Positions 32,701-38,792 of a DNA stretch of 38,792 nt are shown piece by piece. Made by a program: the position numbers and the translations under genes. This DNA comes from Spirogloea muscicola. Lineage: Eukaryota; Streptophyta; Zygnematophyceae; Spirogloeales; Spirogloeaceae. The first letter of the stretch is position 1; each line of letters begins with the position of its first letter. The stretch is taken from the NCBI GenBank assembly GCA_009602725.1, contig WELB01000013.1, positions 807,318-846,109 on the forward strand. The letters run 5' to 3'. The notes beneath the pieces are model-generated. The model was not told where the DNA came from, searched no databases, and worked only from the letters and a program-made list of their open reading frames with translations.

Positions 32701-35442
32701 ATTGAAACTCACATCTGCAAATTTGAAAGGTCGCACTGATTGTAGGGGGATCTTAGTGGGTCGATATTGACTGCCCTGCAGCAATTCCATAACAACAAAG
32801 TCAGTTGTTCATAGCTTCATTGAATCGCAACTTAGGCATCTCTTTTCAAGTCTGCAGGCACACATGTCAGGCTTTATATATTCCATGGAGCACGAAGCGT
32901 GCCCAGTGTTGTCAGAGACCTTGATCTCAAGTAACAAGACATGCTTCGGAGCTGCTTCTCCATCAATCAAGGACGTCGCTACAGAAGAACCCGGCTGACT
33001 GATGTGAAATCCCATGCCTGGCACTTCCTAAAGGGTTTACAGTCATGAGGTGTAGCAGTCAAGAATGATAGGCAAGTCCTTCTTCCAGGATGTGCTTACT
33101 TGACACGCGTACACAAATATTGACACACGCCAACCTATGAGTCTCACAAGAACATTTGCAACCACAAAATGGATGATATGAAACAGGCACACTGTGCAGG
33201 AAGAGCTCTATAACAAGAGACTGTATTGGCAACGACAATGCAATGACAAACGACGAGGGACATACTGTGCAGAGTACTCAATGGATCAAATGCTGCAGTC
33301 GGACTACTTAGCATGTCTTTGTTGTCATGAAAGCTCACCTGCGGATCCACAAGGCACTCGTGCTCATGACCCCAGATGACAAAGTCCAGGAACTTAGCCA
33401 GGAAATGTTCATTGATTGCATTCTTTGGGTTTGCTTTGACCCTGCACGTGACTCAAAAAAGAAAGCTCCATTCAGCAGCTGCTGTCCCCAAGTAATGCGT
33501 TGGACCAACGCTATTGAGTGGCAAAGTTGTGTGGTATCATCACTGTGATCATCAAGTCAAATTCAGGGTAAGGCAAGGTTTCTTATACACTTACCTGTTC
33601 TGATGAAGCACGAGTATGTTGAACCAGTCCGACACGCTGCAATCCTCTTGAGCTTCGGGCCGTATCCACTGAACAGCATGAGGAGTCTGCCAGAGAACGC
33701 TTTGTTTGAGTATGATCGAGTTTGAAAGACAAGCTTGAAATTCTAGCAGGAGGTGCTTCTCAGCTACTGTGAATGAGTTTCCCCTTACGAGCATACATAG
33801 CAATGAGGAGAAAAGATCGCACCTGGAACATTCTGTTTAGCCGCTCATCCCTGATATTGCCCATACCATACAATGCAATTCTTGACTTGCCCTGCAACCT
33901 CCTGGTTCAGCCATGTTATACACAAGGATTTGTCGATATCCATAGATGAGTGCGCATCTCTTTGACATGAATGTAGGAAGTGCTTCAACATTCAAGAAGG
34001 TGCACACTTTACGCACCTTGCACAAGAGAATGGGATGAAGCTTAATATCACCAACTCCACTTCCTCCTAGAACCATCTTCCCGAAGTAGTTGACCAGATT
34101 GCATGTAGACAAGATGTCAATAGCAGATAAATTGTCCTGCAGGACCACCATCAGCGGAATGTGGAGCTGGCAACAATCATCCAGGGAGCCTGCACTAGCT
34201 CATGCTTAAGCGAAAGATGTGAGGAGGATCCTGACTGCAGTATCCAGTACTACAAGTAGGCCACAAGTCTAGGCACACTGCTGAAGAATTGATGAAGTAT
34301 AGAGCTATCCCAGAGGAGTGGGAAATGTCTACCACGCCTGCTGGGTCATCGTGGTTCCCATGGATCGTGAAGACTGGCATGCCTACGTTGTAATGGGGAT
34401 CTTCATAGTTGACATGCCCAAACCTGCCCAGATTTTGTTCTTAAGGAAAGCTAGGAGGCACACACACAGGAATCAAGGAGAAGGCCTACAGCTCTCCTAA
34501 CAGGAGGCATACAAGGACCAGACCTCATTACCTTCACACAAGTGGCACAGGGCAACACACCACCTGCATGAGTATGAAGCTTCTACGTTTCATAAGCCCA
34601 ATCAAAGCTCAATGGTGCAGTGCTTACCCTTGCGAGAAGTTGACAGTCTGATCACTAACAACCTGGAACTTGACGGGATGATCATTGAGACAGTATCGTC
34701 GAAGCAGCTCAATTGTCCTCACTAACGTTGTTCGGGATGGCTTGTTTTCGTGGAAAAGGTCGCCACCAAGCAACATGAAGTCCACCTGCAGAGCACACTT
34801 TCTTAGCTAGGTCCTGAGCAAGTAGCACAATTACCTCCAGCCAGCGTCAGGTAGTGAGGGACAGCATAATCAGCTTGGTAGCTTGCAGGAGGCAACCAAG
34901 CTGGTCTCTCAGATGTATGTTCATGTTGATGGTGTGTGCTGTTGCGAAGAAGCTTGAGTAGTTCAGATAAGAAAGACCGTTGGAGACTATGGGCCATCCA
35001 TTGTGGGACTGCCAAAAGTGACACTTCCTTATCAAGTAGCAATTACAGAAAAGGGAGATCAGGTCAGTCACTGAGCATGGACATTTACCTTCTGCCTCTC
35101 AGCAATCTTACATATCTCCTCGAATGTAGCAAACGAGTCTTCTCTTCGAATTTCATCCTTCTCCATGAATCCAAGGTGGCAATCCGTGGCGACCAGGACT
35201 TTGAAGACATCATCACTGCGTGAAAACCTCCAATACTTAGATACTTACGAGTGACATTGTTTCTCATTATAAATTGCATAAGCCTCACCTCATTACATGC
35301 AACAGTGAACGACTAAGCCAGCTGCAGCTGAAGTGTAACGAGCACTCTCTGGAGCTAAAGCATGATGTATACTTGCGACGCGGTCGTTGCAGGATCACTC
35401 GGTTAGACTGGCAGTGCGGAAGGACCTGTCATCGGCCGACAT
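29748..35442 (-). CDS. MRE11: MRE11 double-strand break repair nuclease
   Basis: Twenty-one exons (minus strand): 35442-35426, 35215-35089, 34785-34628, 34423-34333, 34136-34017, 33891-33823, 33686-33595, 33441-33339, 33027-32920, 32775-32713, 32560-32489, 32340-32263, 32134-32072, 31925-31862, 31712-31630, 31476-31363, 31209-31129, 30953-30855, 30665-30439, 30316-30190, 30032-29748. All phases agree, giving about 746 aa. The phosphoesterase motifs are all present: [40 protein letters not shown] and [14 protein letters not shown], then [15 protein letters not shown]. The capping domain ([38 protein letters not shown]) and [10 protein letters not shown] follow. The C-terminus has Gly-Arg (RGRGRG) and acidic ([13 protein letters not shown]) tracts, as in DNA-binding MRE11 tails. 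MRE11 acts with RAD50 and NBS1 in end resection. Exon 1 is only 17 nt, and exon 16 ends at a GC donor. The start gives [17 protein letters not shown], with normal spacing to motif I. Confidence 0.95.
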
Positions 35443-35687
35443 GCTGCTGGGGGCCAGCCGGCGCTGGGCTGCAACCCAGGTGACACGAGCTCCACGGCAC
35501 GCTATCAGCTGCAACGGCACATTCTCCGCCACCAAGACATCCCTCCAGCTCGTTGCTGCCCCCGCGCACCCGCCGGGCCGTCTAACCTACAGGCACGCCC
35601 GCAGGGGCGCTGCCGCCGCGGCAGGAAGCGCGGCGAGGGCAGGGGAGGGCGCGACCTCCTGGCTGTACATCAGCTCGACAGCGTCGA

Positions 35688-35717
35688 GGTGGTGGTGGTG
35701 GTGGTGGTGGTGGTGGG
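35688..35717. repeat. (GGT)n microsatellite
   Basis: About ten GGT units form a tract of 30 bp in the divergent MRE11/BAR-like promoter region. It is not in a supported coding frame. Confidence 0.85.
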
Positions 35718-35977
35718 GGTAAAACTCGATCACTCGCTGGCCAAGCCAATGTCTCTCACTCCCATTGCCTTAACACGAGCTATTTCTTCCAGATAGTGTT
35801 TGTGGTAGTGGTGAAACAGCTCCACAAAGTAAGGCGACGGGCAAGGAGACGGTGGTTGTGAACGGCGCTTGGACCCCTGAGTCCCCGCCACGCCCACTGC
35901 AGGCCATTTGGCCAAAGCTTGGGTCAGACCAAAGCAGGCGTGGTCGTGCCACCACTGCCCGCCAGCGCCGCCGCACT

Positions 35978-36007
<30 letters not shown>
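35978..36007. repeat. (CGG)10 microsatellite
   Basis: Ten perfect CGG units lie about 105 bp upstream of the BAR-like gene start, probably in its 5' UTR. Confidence 0.85.
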
Positions 36008-36008
<1 letters not shown>

Positions 36009-36112
36009 CGAGTCGGGTGTCTGGAATCGGCGTCCGCGTGCTCAGGGCTCTCTGCCTGCTCTCTGATCTTGGAGTTGCCACAGCTCCCATTCCCTTGACG
36101 GCCTTGGCCGCC

Positions 36113-37678
36113 ATGTCGGACACCGGGAGCTTCATGGCGAAGCAGGCCATGAGCTCCCTGTTCAGCGCCACCAAGTCCGGCTTCAGCGCCATCTCGTCCG
36201 GCATCTCCAAGGCCCGCAAGTCGTACGCCGACTACTCCGAGCGCGACCGCCTGGAGGCCCTGCGCCGCACCGGCGTGGCCCCCGCCGAGCTGGTCCACCA
36301 AGGCGAGCAGCGCCGAGCCCTGGTCCCTTCAAGCGGTCGGGATTGCCGCAGATTGATGGCTCTTTAAAAATTGGCACTCCTTCTGATTGCTTGAAGCTTT
36401 CAAGTGATGTGGCACTGCTGCTGTGCGTGCAGCCCTGGAGCGCTTCTATCACCTTCTTCTGGCCGGCTACAAGAACGAGCTTGCCGCTGCCGCGCAGAAA
36501 GCTGGTGCGAGGCTGGTCAGTATGTCTCACCTGATAAGTCTGCTCACGTGCTCCAGGCTTACATCCAGCCAGTCACGTCCTAGGGCTTGACTCCAGTGGC
36601 CTCATTGTGGTACTCAGTAGCGCAGCTAAGGGCTGCCTGTCTTTTGTCTTGATCACCTTGGGCAGCTTCTGCATAGGAGAAACTTAGGTGTGCAGATTGT
36701 GTGTCTTGACAAGCGCAGGCAGATGTGGAGAAGAGCAGCATTCCAGCAGAAGCCGTCATGGCAATTGGCTCCATCCTGACAGACATGTCTCTCAAGTATG
36801 GCAATTTTGCCAAGACGTCGCTCACCCAGGGCCTGCAGGACTTCCTCAATGGGTCGAAGATGGGCAAGGACCACTACGACCGAGACGCCCTTGCCAATGA
36901 CTTGTATTTTGCAGTTCTCCTACTGGCAGAGGTGGGCGTTCTGCAGAACATTGACGTCACATAGCGCAACCATTGCTGTCTTGCCTCATTTGATAGCAAG
37001 CACTTTACTTCTATCCGCTATGTTTGTGACTCGGATGGGTTGGTTGGACCTTCCTGACTCATACCCTGCATCCTGAGCATGTCAACAGAGCTGTGCTGGT
37101 GCCGGCCCAGCCTTTGAGAGCGCCATTAGGGCGGCAGGGAGCCGTCTCGTTGAAGGTCACACTATTGAGCAGCCCGGATCTTATAGCTCAGTCCCTACTG
37201 CATATGGAGGTGGAGCAGGTGGGGGCCTCCCCGCATACGCACAGGCAACTCCTCAGTACGCACAGGTGCCTTCAGCTGTCGCTAGCACTACCAGTGCCAC
37301 GATGAGCAAGCCTGAGGACGATCCCAAGTGAGCTTGCAGAGCTCTATCTCTGACAGCTTGATAAAGATGATGTAGGTCAAATGCATGGGCCGGTGGTCAT
37401 TGCACGATGCACGTGGTGTATCCTACATTCCCATGAGGACTTGTCAGCTTGTTTGTCAGTCCTGTCTGTCCCGTCTAATGCTGTGCTCTTGTCTCTCAAT
37501 CGTGTATCTGAGAGGCAGAATGAAGGCAGCCAAGGCACTCTACGCAGTTGGCTCCTCGATCAAGAAGGCGGCAGATGAGGCTGAGCTTCGGAGGCAGAAG
37601 ACTCTAAGGGAAGCAGAGGCTGCCCTCAAGAAGGAGCAGGAGCGAAACAGCCTGCGGCTTTCCCATACACAAATTTGA
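36113..37678 (+). CDS. Uncharacterised helical protein, possibly BAR-domain-like
   Basis: Five exons: 36113-36335, 36433-36515, 36719-36931, 37089-37327, 37519-37678 (stop TGA). All are GT-AG and in phase, giving about 305 aa. The N-terminus (FMAKQAMSSLFSATKSGF) could form an amphipathic helix. Exons 2-3 are continuous helix: LERFYHLLLAGYKNELAAAA, then AVMAIGSILTDMSLKYGNFA and LQDFLNGSKMGKDHYDRDAL. The MSLKYGNFA pattern recalls the SRKYG region of plant SH3P BAR domains, but the match is loose and the domain is shorter than usual. Exon 4 is a Gly/Ala/Tyr/Gln-rich linker (YGGGAGGGLPAYAQATPQYA). Exon 5 ends in a basic, charged helix (KKAADEAELRRQKTLREAEA). There is no signal peptide and no SH3 domain. 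A membrane-curvature or trafficking role is a guess from these features. The start is the first ATG after a GCCGCC context. Confidence 0.7.
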
Positions 37679-38191
37679 GATTGAGACCAAGTTTGTAGAT
37701 AAGCTATCTGCACAGCTGCATTGTGCTTCTTGACACTATTAAAGACTGACTCGCTTTGTGATTACATGACCAAGCCGCACAACACGGCGCTTGTGATCTC
37801 ACAGAGAAAAAAAGAGAAAGCGTAAAATATCTTGGCCATGCTCAAACGACTTATATATCAAAGACTCAAAGACCCTCATTCATGAGACTCTGACACTCTG
37901 GAATAAGCATGTAAGATACATGGACGGGTGCATCGTGCTACTTAAGACCTCAATGACCTAGGTTGTACAGTCGAGTGCACAACCTCTCAACACATGTGAT
38001 GCCAATAGAGGTAGCCTAAGACGGTGCAGTCGTCAATGATATGGCCAGTCTCTGGTATGATCAATATGAGAGTCTTTTACAGAGAGTAGTAGTCAACAAG
38101 GTGTGCCCTAAAGCAGGTACTAGCCTCCAATTGTCGTCTGCTCAAAAGATTGCGCCAAATTCGCGTGGCTTTGCAATATAGCAAGGTAACC
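37679..38191. other. Convergent 3' flank between the BAR-like gene and DPM3
   Basis: This 513-bp AT-richer stretch is without coding signal. It contains TGTAA at 37910-37914 on the plus strand (232 nt after the BAR-like stop) and TTACA at 38077-38081, which is TGTAA on the minus strand (about 111 nt after the DPM3 stop). Both are plausible algal polyadenylation elements. Confidence 0.5.
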
Positions 38192-38759
38192 TCAAGCACT
38201 CCGTGGAGGCCCGTCCTCCCTGAAGTCAATCCCGTTTGCCTCGAGAAACTCTGTTGCCTTCACAATGTCCTGCATGCCGAAAGGACGACGTCAGAGATGT
38301 CAGCTCCTCGTGACATACGACTTGGTGCATATAACCATTTGGGATCAAGCCACAGACTGAGCATGTCGAGCACGAGTCCGGGCACGAGCAAAAGCGGGTG
38401 GCACCTTTTGGAGGAGCAGCGCCTCCTCGGGACAGGATGGGAAGACCATGACGCCGTAGCCCAGGGCGCCGAGGCCGTAGCACCCGAGCGCCACGAGTGC
38501 ATACAGGGGCAGCTGCGCAGGCGAAGCTGTCCTTAGTTGAATAGAGCCAAGGAGTGACAATCCTTGTGTCAGTGGTTCAAATCTGCAGCGCAGCAAGCGG
38601 CGGCGACCGAGGGCGGCGGCGGCGGGGCCACGGGGGAGCGGCGCTCACGATCTGCACGACCTTCCGCTGGGCCGGCGTCAGGTCGGCCGCCAGCAGAAGC
38701 CCCAGCCAGGCGGCGAGCAGCGCCGCGGTGCCGGCCAGCCACCGGAAGATGTGCCGCAT
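38192..38759 (-). CDS. DPM3: Dolichol-phosphate mannosyltransferase subunit 3 (DPM3)
   Basis: Three exons on the minus strand: 38759-38649, 38512-38405, 38269-38192 (stop TGA at 38194-38192), GT-AG and phase 0 throughout, giving 98 aa against about 92 in human. Two membrane segments are visible: FRWLAGTAALLAAWLGLLLA and LPLYALVALGCYGLGALGYG. The family signature continues as GVMVFPSCPEEALLLQKDIV, and a short charged helix ends the protein. DPM3 is a small ER membrane protein that tethers and stabilises the catalytic DPM1 in dolichol-phosphate-mannose synthesis, which feeds N-glycosylation, GPI anchors and O-mannosylation. The ATG is first in frame and the next exon is in phase. The gene is convergent with the BAR-like gene. 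Confidence 0.92.
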
Positions 38760-38792
38760 GGCGCTCGCCGCCGCCCTGCCGCCGCCACGGCC

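Larger units (their letters stand above)
35443..36112. promoter_or_regulatory. Divergent intergenic region with triplet repeats
   Basis: The 670 bp between the starts of MRE11 (minus) and the BAR-like gene (plus) should contain both promoters. It holds a (GGT)n tract and a (CGG)n tract, listed separately. A minus-strand frame at 35915-35730 with SPYFVELFHHYHKHYLEEIA is helical in appearance but has no recognised relative and no clear splicing partner. No promoter motif was recognised. Confidence 0.4.

Noticed and set aside
35730-35915. Minus-strand frame with FVELFHHYHKHYLEEIARVK
   Set aside because: It looks helical, but there is no splice partner, no recognised relative and no clear start context. 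It is kept only as a note in the promoter entry.

Overview
This is a window of intron-rich nuclear DNA from a eukaryote, most likely a chlorophyte green alga (class uncertain). The signs are a plant/algal DGS1/NCA2 protein, a VIMAG-motif protein like plant GLUTAMINE DUMPER, a KDPG aldolase with a presumed organelle leader, short GT-AG introns ending in CTGCAG, and TGTAA elements 100-230 nt after several stop codons. I built exon models by joining frames across splice sites and checking phase and family motifs. No transcript data were available.

Host genes, left to right: DNAJC21/JJJ1 (+, 5' end outside the window); DGS1/NCA2 (-, 3990-8260); KDPG aldolase (-, 12229-14608); mitochondrial NAD-isocitrate dehydrogenase (+, 21868-24071); a GDU-like membrane protein (+, about 27919-28647); MRE11 (-, 29748-35442, 21 exons); an unnamed, possibly BAR-like protein (+, 36113-37678); and DPM3 (-, 38192-38759). 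They serve ribosome biogenesis, mitochondrial membranes, carbon metabolism, DNA repair and ER glycosylation, and show no operon-like relation. DNAJC21/DGS1 and the BAR-like gene/DPM3 are convergent pairs. MRE11 and the BAR-like gene are divergent across 670 bp rich in triplet repeats.

Between about 8.7 and 27.6 kb the host genes are islands in a nested graveyard of one non-LTR retrotransposon superfamily. The longest copy (16083-19434) has a proline-rich N-terminus, a degenerate C2H2 finger, a reverse transcriptase with SYADDT, a Cys/His motif and a D-x14-D nuclease-like motif. This order resembles RLE-type (R2/NeSL-like) elements. About fifteen fragments in both orientations end in a shared C-terminal signature, L-T-R-(G/N)-Y-stop, followed by a 3' UTR with a TTGTCCATTC-like box and a GGGCTGGC hairpin. 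Four short insertions can be delimited to the base by 7-10 bp target-site duplications. Each lies inside the tail or 3' UTR of another copy. This family is the best candidate for something undescribed here.
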